The position numbers and the translations under genes are program-made. The notes beneath the pieces are model-generated. The model made no database searches. It was not told the origin of the DNA and worked only from the letters and a program-made list of their open reading frames with translations. Source: Luscinia megarhynchos (lineage: Eukaryota > Chordata > Aves > Passeriformes > Turdidae). From it: a stretch of 64,000 nt of DNA. The stretch is taken from positions 40,274,360 to 40,338,359 of the forward strand of contig JAPFBE010000003.1 of NCBI GenBank assembly GCA_034336665.1, read 5' to 3'. The number at the start of each line of letters is the position of its first letter. Position 1 is the first letter of the stretch. Positions 15,101 through 25,280 of this stretch are shown here, in pieces.

Positions 15101-17172
15101 GACAAAAAAGCCCCGCCCTCAAGTAGTCTTTGCTATTTGGGGCCAAGAAAAAAAACAAAAAGAAAAGCTCTCAAACTTAGGCGGGACAAACAAAAGGTGG
15201 GGGGAGGAAAAGAAACACTTAATGCTTGTGGTCTTGACAGTAACTAACTGAGCTCTGTATACTCAGAGCCCATTTATTCTTCCCCATATTACATTTCCTT
15301 TCTTCTGCTAGGGGGAAAGAGAGGGGGAAAATGAACAACACTCCTTTATTCCTCCTCAGTAACCTCTTTTTGTTGTGATTAGTGTGGACAAATAGCAATG
15401 AAGATTGAATCTTCCCAAAAGAGGATCTGTGCCAAATTAATCACAAATTGGGATGAAAAGGAGAAATCAAAAACGTTTTTAATGAGTGTATTTACCAGCC
15501 AGATATAAATACTATTCATTGACATAAGCTGTGAGATATAAAGTTAATACAGAATGACTCTTCCAGATCCATGAATCAGATGACACAAGGCAGACTTCTA
15601 TTATCAAGACACCAAGGTACAAATTTAAATGTAACTATGAACACCTTTGAGCTCAAAGACCAGTAATATTCGTGGGGGAAAAAAAAATCTAGATATTTAA
15701 ATAACATAACTCCCCTAAAAAAATTATCTAACTATACATTCTCAAAAATTAACTCCTGAACTAAGAAGTTAGTGAATTCAGTAAATAAGATCCAGTACAC
15801 CACTTCTCATTCTATTACTGTACTCAACATCTTTATTAAACTGAAGTTAAGACAATGTCCCCCAAATTAGGAAATGTGGTAAGCCCAAATAGCCATTAAA
15901 CCACATACCTGAAATAGGCTGGCAACTCTAAATAAAGAATCCTCAATAGGAGCACCACTGCCACAATCTCACGGGGAAAAAAACCAGCATACTCTGACAA
16001 AAATTACTATTTGTCTTCTAACACTATTAGAAAGCTTATTTTGAAAAAGGAATTTTGACACCACAGTACGTGGTCTAATGCAGGGTATGAACCACATACT
16101 GTTTGCCACAGTATGTTCCTGTTGCCACCTGGCCAGCAGAACTGTAATTTAGTGTATCGACTGAATTTTCAATGCTAACCTATATTTTCCTTAAGCCCAT
16201 ACACTTTTTCGGACTACTGACAGCTTCAGTTCCACTTCCATCTACCACTGGCGGGTAAATAATGTCCCTCGGGTGAAACCCTGACTGTAACCACCATTCT
16301 ATAACAGAGTTAGAAACTTAACAAAGGCCTGTGAATAAAAGTCTGTCTACACAGGTGTTGCTGGCAGTGTATTGTGAAAGTAAACAAGCTGCACAAAGCA
16401 TAGATAAGCTGAACTTCAAATACTAATGGCGAAAAGTGAAAAAAAAAATCCAAATCAAAAAACCAACAGAAACCATAACAACAAAACAAAAAACAAAACT
16501 AATTCAACGCAACCATCAAAAGCCTCAGCCAATCTCTAAGTATGGTACTAATATCGGCTGTGGCTGAGAAGGGCAACTGGAAAAGCCTTTGAACTTCGGA
16601 GCTGCACAAAATCCACAGAGGAGCGAGAGATTCACGGCCAGCACAGAACAGCCAAAGCTGTCACAGGCTGCACTCGAGGACACAGGGTACCCGGGCCTGG
16701 CGGCAGCCCCAGCCCGTCCGTGAAAGGCGCGCACAGCAGCACCTCCAACCACGAACTCCGACCAACCCCAACAGGTCACCGGCAGCGGCCGTGCCCTCCT
16801 TACGCACCCGTCGCCACAGCCCCGAGTGATGAGGTGGCAGCGCTGCACCTCCCTCCTCGTACCCTTTCCCGAAATATTCCCCCCTCAAGACGACACGGGC
16901 CGGGAGAGGCGGGCGGTGTGGGGTGCTGTACCCCGCCGCCATGGCGGACACCGCGCAGCCCCGGCAGGAGAGACGGAGGGAGGGCGAGCAGCCACCAGCC
17001 GCCACGGCCGAGGCCCAACCCCGACGGGCCGCCGAGGGCCGCGGTACAGCGCCCCGCAACACACCCCCACACGAACCCGGCCCGGCTCACCCTGGTACTG
17101 CAGGTCGAGGAGCACGAGCAGGAAGGGCAGCGCGGAGCCCAGGCGCCCAGCAGAGGCAGCGGGAGACACCAT
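45..17172 (-). CDS. DNAJC3: DNAJC3 (P58IPK) co-chaperone, 5' seven coding exons, 3' part off window
   Basis: Coding parts, in transcript order on the minus strand: 17172-17091, 11646-11536, 8560-8436, 7421-7347, 2612-2460, 1160-979 and 164-45. All have AG/GT boundaries and the phases agree, giving 282 codons plus 2 nt of a family usually near 504 residues. The protein starts with a hydrophobic signal peptide (residues 1 to about 27), followed by tetratricopeptide repeats through the visible part. Residues such as NYIAYYRRATVYLAMGKSKA and VRECLKLDQDHK align closely with mammalian DNAJC3 as I remember it. The last TPRs and the J domain lie left of position 45. By family knowledge the protein sits in the ER lumen, binds unfolded clients through its TPRs and stimulates the BiP ATPase; it is induced by the unfolded protein response. 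The start was chosen because the ATG at 17172 opens the signal peptide directly. No frameshift or in-frame stop was seen. Confidence 0.96.
165..978 (-). other. DNAJC3 intron 6
   Basis: AT-rich intron with a poly(A) run near 191-212 on the plus strand. No exon-like or repeat structure was recognised in the rest. Confidence 0.85.
979..1160 (-). CDS. DNAJC3: DNAJC3 coding exon 6 (TPR5-TPR6)
   Basis: 182 bp, residues 183-242 plus two bases of 243. The sequence begins VCVWDAELRELRAECYIKEG and continues through KAISDLKAAAKLKNDNTEAF, matching the family. The acceptor is CTCAAG| and the donor CAG|GTAATT. Confidence 0.95.
1161..2459 (-). other. DNAJC3 intron 5
   Basis: Intron of about 1.3 kb. Only short chance open frames and A-rich runs were seen. 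Confidence 0.85.
2460..2612 (-). CDS. DNAJC3: DNAJC3 coding exon 5 (TPR3-TPR4)
   Basis: 153 bp, 51 codons, residues 132-182. It contains the acidic linker NEEKEAQTQLTKSDELQRL and the TPR helix pair SQALSAYQQEDYQAAISLL. The acceptor is TTTGCAG| and the donor GCA|GTAAGT. Confidence 0.95.
2613..7346 (-). other. DNAJC3 intron 4 (4.7 kb)
   Basis: Long intron without an obvious transposon. A 140-codon plus-strand open frame at 6100-6522 sits in a slightly GC-richer patch, but I recognise no domain in it, and frames of this length are expected by chance in a window this size. A short A-run occurs near 6597-6610. Confidence 0.8.
7347..7421 (-). CDS. DNAJC3: DNAJC3 coding exon 4 (TPR2-TPR3)
   Basis: 75 bp, exactly 25 codons, residues 107-131 (ARLQRGHLLLKQGKFDEAED and following). 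The acceptor is TTTCAG| and the donor GTG|GTAAGT. Confidence 0.95.
7422..8435 (-). other. DNAJC3 intron 3
   Basis: Intron of about 1 kb; nothing recognisable beyond AT-rich unique sequence. Confidence 0.8.
8436..8560 (-). CDS. DNAJC3: DNAJC3 coding exon 3 (TPR1-TPR2)
   Basis: 125 bp, residues 65-106. It continues the TPR array with NYIAYYRRATVYLAMGKSKA, nearly identical to the mammalian protein. The acceptor is TTTGCAG| and the donor TCA|GTAAGT; the exon ends in phase 0. Confidence 0.95.
8561..11535 (-). other. DNAJC3 intron 2 (3 kb)
   Basis: AT-rich intron. An A-rich, low-complexity stretch containing AAATAAA-type motifs lies near 10670-10720. No coding or mobile element is supported. Confidence 0.8.
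11536..11646 (-). CDS. DNAJC3: DNAJC3 coding exon 2 (first TPR)
   Basis: 111 bp, phase 1 to phase 1, residues 28-64. It encodes the conserved mature N-terminus GAECGINAEVEKQLEMGKKL and the start of TPR1 (LLAAGQLADALSHFHAAI). The acceptor is TTTAAG| and the donor |GTGCGT. Confidence 0.94.
11647..17090 (-). other. DNAJC3 intron 1 (5.4 kb)
   Basis: Large first intron. It holds a short CR1 3'-end fragment near 11785-11845 and A/C-rich low-complexity patches near 14230-14275 and 16438-16500. Its last 400 bp are part of the promoter CpG island. Otherwise it is unique AT-rich sequence. Confidence 0.8.
11785..11845 (+). repeat. CR1 LINE 3'-tail fragment
   Basis: Reads like the extreme 3' end of a CR1 copy (GAGATCTTTTCCAACCTAAC followed by an ATTCTGAGATTCTGTG tail). 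Very short and diverged. Confidence 0.55.
17091..17172 (-). CDS. DNAJC3: DNAJC3 coding exon 1 (start codon and signal peptide)
   Basis: The ATG occupies 17172-17170. The exon encodes residues 1-27 and the first base of codon 28, including the hydrophobic run ALPFLLVLLDLQ, a typical cleavable ER signal peptide. The donor is G|GTGAGC at 17090-17085. The exon lies inside a CpG island. Confidence 0.95.
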
Positions 17173-17264
17173 CTCCTCCTCGTCCGTCGCCGCCCCCCGT
17201 CCCCACAGTGGCGGCTCCGGGCCGGGCCCAACCGAGCGGCGGCTCCGGCTCCTCCGGGGAGGGT

Positions 17265-17283
17265 CGTGGGCGACGCTGATTGG
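17265..17283 (-). promoter_or_regulatory. Perfect ER-stress response element (ERSE)
   Basis: The minus strand reads CCAAT, nine bases, CCACG: an exact match to the ERSE consensus CCAAT-N9-CCACG bound by NF-Y plus ATF6/XBP1. It lies 93 bp upstream of the DNAJC3 ATG in the sense orientation, fitting the known UPR induction of this gene. A UPRE-like TGACGCGG, one mismatch from TGACGTGG, lies at 17344-17337 on the same strand. Confidence 0.85.
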
Positions 17284-17353
17284 CCGCGCCGCGCGCCGCC
17301 GGACGTGAGGGAGCGGCGCGAGCGCGCCCGGCCCCGCCGCGTCAGCCCCGCCC

Positions 17354-17475
17354 CGGCGCCGCGCCCTCACTGAACATGGCGGCGCGGCCGCACCAGCCCT
17401 CAGCACAGATGGCGGCGCCGCGCCCTCACTGAACATGGCGGCGCGGCCGCACCAGCCCTCAGCACAGATGGCGGC
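17354..17475 (+). repeat. 59-bp tandem duplication with YY1-type motifs
   Basis: Two adjacent copies with an exact period of 59 bp; matching bases run from 17354 through 17475. Each copy holds two ATGGCGGC motifs, at 17376, 17409, 17435 and 17468, matching the core of the YY1 consensus. The duplication lies 180-300 bp upstream of the DNAJC3 start codon. Confidence 0.9.
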
Positions 17476-17658
17476 CCCGCGGGGCGTGTGCCTGTCTGCG
17501 TCTGCGTTTCACCTCCTGTTTCTTTGCCCGCTCCCGCCCTGCTCATATTGATATCCCTAGAGTGAGCAGCAGTAGAGTGAGTAGTAGTAAAGTGACTAGT
17601 TAACGATGTGCCCCGAGAATTGCAGAGGATGAAAATCGGATTGAGAATACAGTCTTGC

Positions 17659-18240
17659 CTTATCACAGAAGCACAGAATTTCCTGAGTTAGGAGAGATCC
17701 ATCAGGATCATTGAGTTCAACTCCTGGCCCTCCACAGGGCATCCCCAAGAATCACACCATGTGCCTGAGAGCATTGTCCAAATGCTTCTTGAACTCTGCC
17801 AGGCTGGTGCTGTGACCACTGCCCTGGGGAGCCTGTTCCGGTGCCCAACCAACCCTGGATGAAGAACTTCTTTCTAACATCCAACCCCAACCTCCTCTGA
17901 CAGAACTTGAGGCCATTCTGTCAGTCTTGTCACTATCACCACAGAGATCAGTGCCTGCCCCTCCTCTTCCCCTCACAAGAAGCTGTAGCTGCAGTGAGGT
18001 CTCCCCTCAGTCTTCCTCCAGGCTGAACAGCCCAAGTGACCTCAGCAACTCCTCACACAGCTTCCCCTCCAGGCCTTTCATCCCCATGGCCTTCCTTTGG
18101 ACACCCTCTAATAGCTTCATGTCTTTCTTCTATTGTTGCACTCAAAACTGCACACAATATTTGAAGCAAGGCCACACCACTGCAGAGCAGAGTGGAACAA
18201 TCACCTCTCCTGCCCGGCTGGTGATGGTCTGCAAAGCAAT
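17659..18240 (-). mobile_element. CR1 LINE, 3' fragment, minus strand
   Basis: The left end carries the inverted CR1 tail (ATCACAGAAGCACAGAATTT). It is followed rightwards by inverted CR1 3' UTR and C-terminal ORF2 sequence (CTGTTCCGGTGCCCAACCA; CCTCCAGGCTGAACAGCCCA). A 5'-truncated, decayed retrotransposon lying between DNAJC3 and DZIP1. Confidence 0.9.
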
Positions 18241-20411
18241 ATAGCTGAAATACAAAAATGCTTTCAAAGGGATTCATAAAAATTAGGCTGGTTTCAGAAA
18301 CAAGTTCCTTCAGAAGTCTTGAATCTGGCATGAAAGGGTGGATGACAAAGACTACTCTAATGTTCAGAGTGCTGGAAAGACAGAAAGCTAAGGAATTGTT
18401 CTCGAGCTGCTGCTGGTAATATATAGTAACATCAGAGGGCGGCAATTAGCAAGGAATGACTCTTGAAGCTACTCACTGCTTCAGAGACTGTGAACTGAAT
18501 AAGGTGACATTTTGTGGAGACATATCTGTGGAGGACCTTGGTATGCTTGGTGATAAAATTGATAGATACAATTTCATCAATAATCTCGATTCCAAAGCCA
18601 CCTTAACAAAAGTTTCCTGATCCAGGAAGAATATAGAAGCAATATAGCAGACTGTTGTGTAGCATGCACAGTCTAGTATGAAAATAAAGGAGGAGAGGAT
18701 GATAACACAGAAGTAGTATTCTCAGGACTGCTTCTTGTAAGAGGTCTCTCAGTCCTTGTACCTTGTTTTTATTCTCATCTATCTACATTCCTGTCAGAAA
18801 CTTAGCTGTGCTGGAGCTACATGAAATAGTAGTGTTCAACTGCTTAACATGGGATTCTTGTTTATGTAGACTCATCTTTTGGGAATTTCACATTTGGGTT
18901 GGTGTTCACAGGAGAGGGCTGTGGGGAAATTCCTTTATCTGGGTTCCTTTACTGCAGATGGAAACAGAAAGGCTCTACAACGCACAGATCAGCACAAGAA
19001 CTTAATTTACATGCTCTAAACTTGCTCTTGGAAAAGCTATCTTTGTCATTGGACTTGAAAGGGAGTATGAGTGTCCAATCTTTTCTAGGTCAATGGAGCA
19101 AAATATTTAATTTATGAATATATGCCCTTATTAAAACATGTGTCTTATTTTTAGGGCATAGAATATTTTCCAGTAAAAATGCTACTTTGAAAGTTAAAAA
19201 AAAATTGCTTCAAATATTGAGATACTGTTATTTTTCTGAAACAAAGGATTTTATTTTGAAAATATATGAAAAATGTTAACGTTAATTAACTCTTCCCTGT
19301 TTCTTGATAGAAGCAATTTCTGAAATTCAGTCTATTTGCATAACTAGTTTTGATTTCTCTGAAACTGGTTTTGGTTTACCTGTCATTAATTGCATATATT
19401 TTTCTCAGCTCAACTCCAAGTTTCAAACCTATGTGATACCAGCAAGCTATTTTGTTTCTCTTGAATATCTCTGATTTTACAAACCATGAAATATACCATT
19501 GACAAAATGCTGTGCCATCACTGAAGGTGTTTGTTCTTACTTTATGTCTGCTAAAACACCAAACAAGCAAAGCTTGCACTTCCAAGCACTTTAACCAGAA
19601 TTTAGAGTGTGTATGTGTGCAGCCTTACATCTGCCTGCTCTAGCAGATACCTCCATATTCTTCCTTCCTAAGTGGATGTCTCCATCTCTCAAGACATTAT
19701 TCATTCAAGCCATTGGCAACAGAACATCCCTCATGCAGAGTTTTACAAGTTCATGTAAGACATTAGTCTGTGATTCCATCTAGCATCCTCTTTTACCCAC
19801 CCAACCGCAGGATATTATAACCATGTCAGTGAAAAAGTGCAATGTAGTTGTTAGAAAAAGACCAAAATATCTAACATGTGCCATTAAAAAAATCATCTAG
19901 AGTTACGTGTTAAGTGTTAAAATCCAAGTACTTGCTTGTGTGACCTTTCTATTGCTGCAATTGCATCAATGGTTTCAGTGTCTTTGCAGACATTTCTCTG
20001 TAGCTAAGTTGAATTTTCTCTGAGTTTGGAAGAAAGGAAGATAAATGAATTTGCCATCTCAGTAAAATCCAGCTAGACTTGTTACATGAAGAGAAACTTT
20101 TAGGAGAAATTGTTATATTGAAGATAATGAAGATTTAATTTGCAAAGAGTCTGAAGCACCCAAACTTGAAAATAAAATGTATTAAATTACATAGAGCAGC
20201 TTCTATTCAAATTGTTTAGTTGTGGCTGGTGGCGTTAGTTGGAATTAAGGAAGTGACACAAAAGGGTCAGGAGAGTGGTTCATTCTACCTTTCTTTTAAG
20301 TATTTTGTTTTCCTGTGATAAAAATATATGAAATTATTTCCTCGGGTAAACTGAGTGGTGGAAAGTTTGAACATATGGAAGTATGGAACATATGGAAGTA
20401 TTATAGGTATT
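18241..20411. other. Intergenic AT-rich sequence
   Basis: No gene, RNA or clear repeat recognised in this stretch. Confidence 0.6.
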
Positions 20412-20510
20412 TGTTACAGTTTAACCCCAGCCAGCAACTAAGAACCACACAGCTGCTTGCTTGAAAATTGAAAAATGTGCCGTGGTGGGAACTGGCAGGA
20501 AGGAAAACAT
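20412..20510 (+). mobile_element. LTR fragment of avian endogenous retrovirus
   Basis: Begins TGTTACAGTTTAACCCCAGC and continues CCAGCAACTAAGAACCACAC, the 5' end of the LTR family also present at 60796-61358. The similarity fades after about 100 bp, so this is a truncated, decayed copy. Confidence 0.65.
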
Positions 20511-22400
20511 TAAATAAACTAAGAATCTGACTAGACTCATTATTATACTTGCAACATTCTGGTGAAGTCAACTTTCCACCAGAGTTAATGATTACTTGTA
20601 TGCCTCACTCTGAGAGTGCTGTAGGAGAGAGGTTACTGAAGAGCCTATTTCTCAGTTCTCAAGACAGTTTTTCCACTGTCCTCTCAAGCTAAAACATCTT
20701 GTACTACATGATTAGTCCTCCTTCGTACCACAAAATATACCAATAACTTTTTTACTTGGTGCATCAGTGCTCTGAGGGCACTGCCAGGCCTGGCTGTCCC
20801 TGCCCAGCCTCCCTTAGTGCCCAGTTCCCCTGCTACTCAGGGTATTTCCCAAATAGACATTGCTAAGATGTCATTGTATTTCACCCCACAATCAGAGTAC
20901 TCTCATTTTGGTGTTATCCAGTTGCAGGTACCCTCTATGAGCCTCACAAATACCTTGCAAATGCTTTTGGTCCTCTCCTGGTAAATCCACACTTGTTTTG
21001 GGAGATTACTTTTGTCACCAAGATATATAAGGGTAGAACTCGGCACTAATGTGGGTTAAAGAATACCCACCCTTGCCAAGTGAGACTGTACCACTTACAG
21101 CTAGTAATTAAAGATTAATCAAGCTCTGGAACAAATTAAAAGTGAAAGAATGACAGGGTGAGAGCTACCTCTTCAGCATAAAAATCTTGGTTATAGCTGT
21201 CATCCGAGGCCTGCTTTTGTATTTTGTGTTAAACAGATACTAGAATAAGCAACCAAAATCCACATTTCTGCACACTTCATATATTACTCCCCTCATCAAC
21301 TAAAGACCATTTCCAGCATTTTCTCACACAGTTAGCATTAACTTTGATCTACAACCCTCTTTCATTGTTAGAGAGATCCTTAGAAGGCATGCTGAACAGT
21401 CTGTGGTGTTGTCATTAGGGCACCCTAAGGTCATGGGGTATAAAATTTCTTGGGCACTCAAGGGACTCCAGTTGTGCATCTTGCTCTCTGAGTGCTCCAA
21501 CCATTCCCATAAAGTGCTCATCAACTTGTATTGCATATTTGCCTCTAGTCCTGACCCATAGAGGCTGTGACTGTCACACTGCACGTTTTCAAAGTCCTCT
21601 CTTAATTAAGGTTTACCACACTAAAGTCTTCATAAAGAATTTTTCTTTGGCAATGCTTTCTTTAGTAACCCAACAGATGCAGATCTGCAGTAGCAAAAGT
21701 CATTAGTACTGAGAACTGGATATCCATATTTGATATTTGTTCAGGTTTTCCTTCAGACTAGCCTGATCCTCTGGATTGAACACCCATTAGTGACTGGAGC
21801 ATGTTAAGATACCCATGGAGCACCAAAAACTGAAGCACCTGAATAATTACCTTTTTTTAAAGCTGGTATTCATAGCATATGTGCCCACATCTACACTGTC
21901 ACAACAGAATTTCATAGTTCAGTAAGGTAAGTTTGTGTCTCAGTAAGTCTGTGCACTTTGGAAAACACAGTGGTGTATCCCTGGCCAAATGGAATTCCTA
22001 CATGAAGATTAGGTGTTGTAAATGCCTAATTAATACCTCCATCACTGAATTTGCCAGCATAAATTATATTAAATGCATACTGTATGAAACCTTCCTTGTG
22101 GCCACAAAGGCTGCACAGCATTTATAATAGAGAAAACACAATTCAAAACTCTTACAGGGAAGAGGAATAAAATCAGAAGGATCTGACGTAATCTATAGCT
22201 GTTGGAATGATTCTATCTGCATGATACAATACATATTTTCATTGAAAATTACAACTTCACCTGACATTACTTAGTTTAAGATAGCTGCAGGAAAACATAC
22301 TCCCGGCCTTATCTTGTACCGGAACATGGTGTTTTCCTGCATGCGTCAGGAAACTCATGAAAGATTCACACCTTCTCCCGTTGGAGATTACGCTCTCGGT
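20511..22400. other. Intergenic sequence
   Basis: Mostly AT-rich, with a slightly GC-richer patch near 20770-20840. No supported gene or named repeat. Confidence 0.5.
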
Positions 22401-22414
22401 CCGTCGGGCTTCCG

Positions 22415-22640
22415 TCCAGCTCGTCAGGCAGGCGGGCGTCTGCAGCCCACAAACCCCTTTCCAGCTCCATGGGCAGGCAGAATGCTGCAGATCCCGAGAC
22501 CCCGCTCCAGCTCGGCGGGCAGATGGGATCCAGCAGCTCCTCAAAACCCTCCATCCATCTCGGTGGGCAGGAGGGCTCCTGAAGGTCCCGAACCCCTCAT
22601 CCATCTCGGCGGGCAGGCGGGCTCCTGCCCCCGCCCCACC
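22415..22640 (+). repeat. Degenerate minisatellite, ~46-bp unit, about five copies
   Basis: Unit starts at 22415, 22460, 22506, 22554 and 22600 (spacing 45-48 bp). Each opens with TCCAGCTC or TCCATCTC, then a (C/G)GGCGGGCAGG-like block and a CCCGA-ACCCC-like block. It lies at the edge of the CpG island that follows. Confidence 0.8.
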
Positions 22641-23480
22641 GCTGCCCCGCCGCGCCGCCCGCCCCGCGCCGGCGGGGACTCCCCATCCCGCTGGGAAGTT
22701 CGCTGCTCCACAGGTTTAAGCGTGTCGAGTTCGGTGACTGCGTGGCAAGACGTGCCTTGAATTTCCGAAGGCAGCCTGTCCAAAGCTTGCTGTAACTTCC
22801 CGTGCATTAAACAGAAAGGGAGAGAAAAGGCTGTTTCTCGGTCGGAGAGGCTCGGGACCAGACCAAGACAAAGGACATCCCGCCTGGGCATCAGCATCTG
22901 CCGGGCAGGTTTTCAAGGAGCGGCAATCGGCGAGCAGGGGGGAGCCCTCGCCTGCCGCGGCCGCCGACCCCTCCGCAGCCGCCGCCGCGGCCTCGGGGCA
23001 GGGGGCGGCGCGGGACGGGCCCGGCGGAGGCCGGGGGGCGCAGCCGCGGCGGCACCGCCGGTAACGGCCGGGCGGGAGCGGCCGCAGCCCCGCCGCCCCT
23101 CCGCGCCCTGCGGCGCCCGCCGAGACCCGCGGAGATGCAGCCCGAGGTGAGCGCAGGGCTCTCCCTGTCCCCCCCACCCCGCAGGAGGCGCAGGAGGGTG
23201 GCGGGAGGCAGAGCCCGGCGGGGCCTCTCCCCTGGGGCCGGCGGGAGGGAGCGGCGAGGCGGCCGCGCTCCGAAGCGGAGCCGGAGGCTTTGGCAGGCAG
23301 ATGGAGCTCGGCTCAGGGCCTCCCCAGGCCCGGCCGTGCTCGGCCGCCTCCCGAAGCGCCGGGTCCGGGCCTGGCCCGCGGATACCGCCGCGGGGAAGCG
23401 CCGCTCTTCCCTCGTGCCGCAGGGAGGGGTGGCCGGAGGAGCAGGCGGGGCCACCTCTGACCGAGGGGACCTCGTGGGTG
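22620..23480. promoter_or_regulatory. CpG island between DNAJC3 and DZIP1
   Basis: Very GC-rich, CpG-dense, about 0.85 kb, about 3.5 kb upstream of the DZIP1 start exon. It contains a strong plus-strand donor (GAG|GTGAGC at 23147) just after an ATG, suggesting plus-strand transcription towards DZIP1. It may be the main or an alternative DZIP1 promoter. Confidence 0.65.
23135..23146 (+). CDS. Possible alternative first coding exon of DZIP1 (MQPE)
   Basis: An ATG CAG CCC GAG sequence is followed directly by the strong donor GTGAGC. Joined straight to the DZIP1 exon at 26751 it stays in frame and replaces the initiator Met with Met-Gln-Pro-Glu. If the 70-nt block 26607-26676 is included, the frame is lost instead. 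Transcription from here is inferred and no RNA evidence was available. Confidence 0.3.
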
Positions 23481-23643
23481 GGTGATGACCCTAAATTCCT
23501 CATGGGCACAGCTCCCAGAATAGAGTAAATCCGGCAGAAAGAAAAGGAAGAAAGATCGAAATGGGCCGCCTCCATCCGTCTGTACTTTTTCTATCTCCTT
23601 CGAGATGCCTGGGCGGCTTGTGCCTCTTCTCAACTTCGTGGTG

Positions 23644-23790
23644 CCCCTCCCATCCCTGGAGTGTTCAGGGCAGGTTGGATGGGCTTTGAGTGACCTGATC
23701 TACTAGTCCTGGTCCCTGCCCGTGGCAGCTGGTTGGAACTAGATGGTCTTTAAGGTGCCTTCCAACAAAAACTATTAGATGATGCGTAAG
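23644..23790 (+). mobile_element. CR1 LINE 3' fragment
   Basis: Typical CR1 3' end: CAGGTTGGATGGGCTTTGAG, then TGGTTGGAACTAGATGGTCT, TTTAAGGTGCCTTCCAAC and a short tail. Diverged and 5'-truncated. Confidence 0.9.
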
Positions 23791-24899
23791 TGATGTACTG
23801 CTGCAAGGTCACGTTCAGTTAAAGCAGGTTTAGTTGGAGCAGCATGCAAATCTGTATGGATATTCCTGACTAAGTACATTTGTTGAGGAGAATAAGCTAC
23901 CCTCAGGCGTGGTTTACTTTTTTGGCTTAAAATAATGTTTGGTTATTTTTTTCTAGTTAAACCCATGCATCTGGCAGTGAAAGGCCCTTATTTAATGTGT
24001 GCTTTTTCAGGGTCCTTCTGCTTGACACACAAAGTGGTAGCTTTCAAAATTCACATGGTTTTTGTGTAAATAAATTTCTCCTATGTCAAATAAATGGAGC
24101 ACATATTAGGCTTAGATCTTTGGGAGTTAGATTTAATTACGTGTAATTTAACAATTCCTTTGATTAGAAAAAAATATTAAAATACCTGTTTTTCAAGGTG
24201 TTTTAAAGAATCTGAGGCATGAGAGTTTTGGACAGTAGCTAGTATTTGAGCATTTTAAAAGATCTAGCTGCTTACAAATGTAAGTGTATTTATAGACTAA
24301 GTGGAAGTGAGTCTATGTTATATTAGAAATAGCTCTGAAGAAGATTAACAGGTTTGTTCCTTACTTTAGGACTCAAAGCAGTGCAAAGTTCAGTGGTAAA
24401 CTAGGCAGATCTATATTTGATATGCATAAAAAATGTTAAATAGATTTCTTTGAAGACTTGCTGAAGACCCTGTTAGTGGAAAAGGAGGTGGTAAAAAATG
24501 TCATCCTTGCAGGAGAAGACTGCTTTGTTGCAAACGTTACACAGTATCTTTCTAAATTAAAAACTAGTGGCGTGGCAAGTGATGGAAGAATCTAAATGTA
24601 ACTGAACCTTGGGTACAAGTGTGACCAGTAGGCTTAATGTTCAAGGTCCAAAAAACAACAACCAACATAGAAATCTACATAAAACTAAGAGCTTGTAATT
24701 TGTGAGGGTGCATATAGCAACACTGCCGGTATTTTTGTGGAAGTAATTCTATACCGTGATTAGTGGTAGACATGTTAGTGTTTATATTGGAGAGGGTGAT
24801 GTTAAAAGTGCAGATGAGAAGTGAGGTTCATTGCAAGTTCCTAGGAGGCAAATGGAGGGAAATACTAAGGGGCAGTATGAACTATGTGGAGGAGCTGAA

Positions 24900-25280
24900 A
24901 GGGGACAGAGGAGGCCTAACTACATGGTTAGGATCTGCATGATCTATGAGAAGAAATTGAGGGAGCTAGGCTTGTTTAGTGTGGTGAAGAGAAGGCAAAG
25001 TGTCGCTCTAGTTGGGGCCTACAGTTACTTGAACAATTGAGGCAAAAATATTCAAACAATTTTTTAATCTTGGTAGTAGCAGATACTCGGTGAGATATTA
25101 AGAAAAATGTTTTCATGAGGAGGAGAGCACAGACACGCAACAGGTTGTACAAGGAAGTCATGGATTGTCTGTTCATCTTAAATGCCACAGGTGATGTGAA
25201 CTACTGTGCAGCAGAAATTTGGACTGGACGATGAGTACCAGAGGTCCTGTGAGAACATCTCTGTAAGTCTATAATGCATG
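24900..25280 (+). mobile_element. Highly decayed CR1 LINE fragment
   Basis: Contains GAGGGAGCTAGGCTTGTTTA and GTGAAGAGAAGGCAAAG, resembling the CR1 ORF2 C-terminal sequence coding LRELGLFS-KRR, then 3' UTR-like sequence (CAACAGGTTGTACAAGGAAG). Edges are uncertain. Confidence 0.6.

Larger units (their letters stand above)
16690..17520. promoter_or_regulatory. CpG-island promoter of DNAJC3
   Basis: About 0.8 kb of GC-rich, CpG-dense sequence centred on DNAJC3 exon 1, sharply bounded by AT-rich DNA on both sides. It contains GC-box-like runs, an ERSE at 17265-17283, and a duplicated 59-bp block with ATGGCGGC motifs. The long open frames in all phases here are products of high GC content and not extra genes. 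Confidence 0.85.

Noticed and set aside
16720..17373. Long open frames on both strands across the DNAJC3 CpG island, including one with a good Kozak ATG at 16941
   Set aside because: Stop codons are rare in GC-rich DNA; the frames overlap each other in several phases and the peptides are low-complexity Pro/Arg/Gly/Ala. The strand with a real signal peptide and donor is the DNAJC3 exon.
22891..23575. Minus-strand open frames of up to 220 codons in the 23 kb CpG island
   Set aside because: Compositionally biased peptides without homology; explained by GC content.
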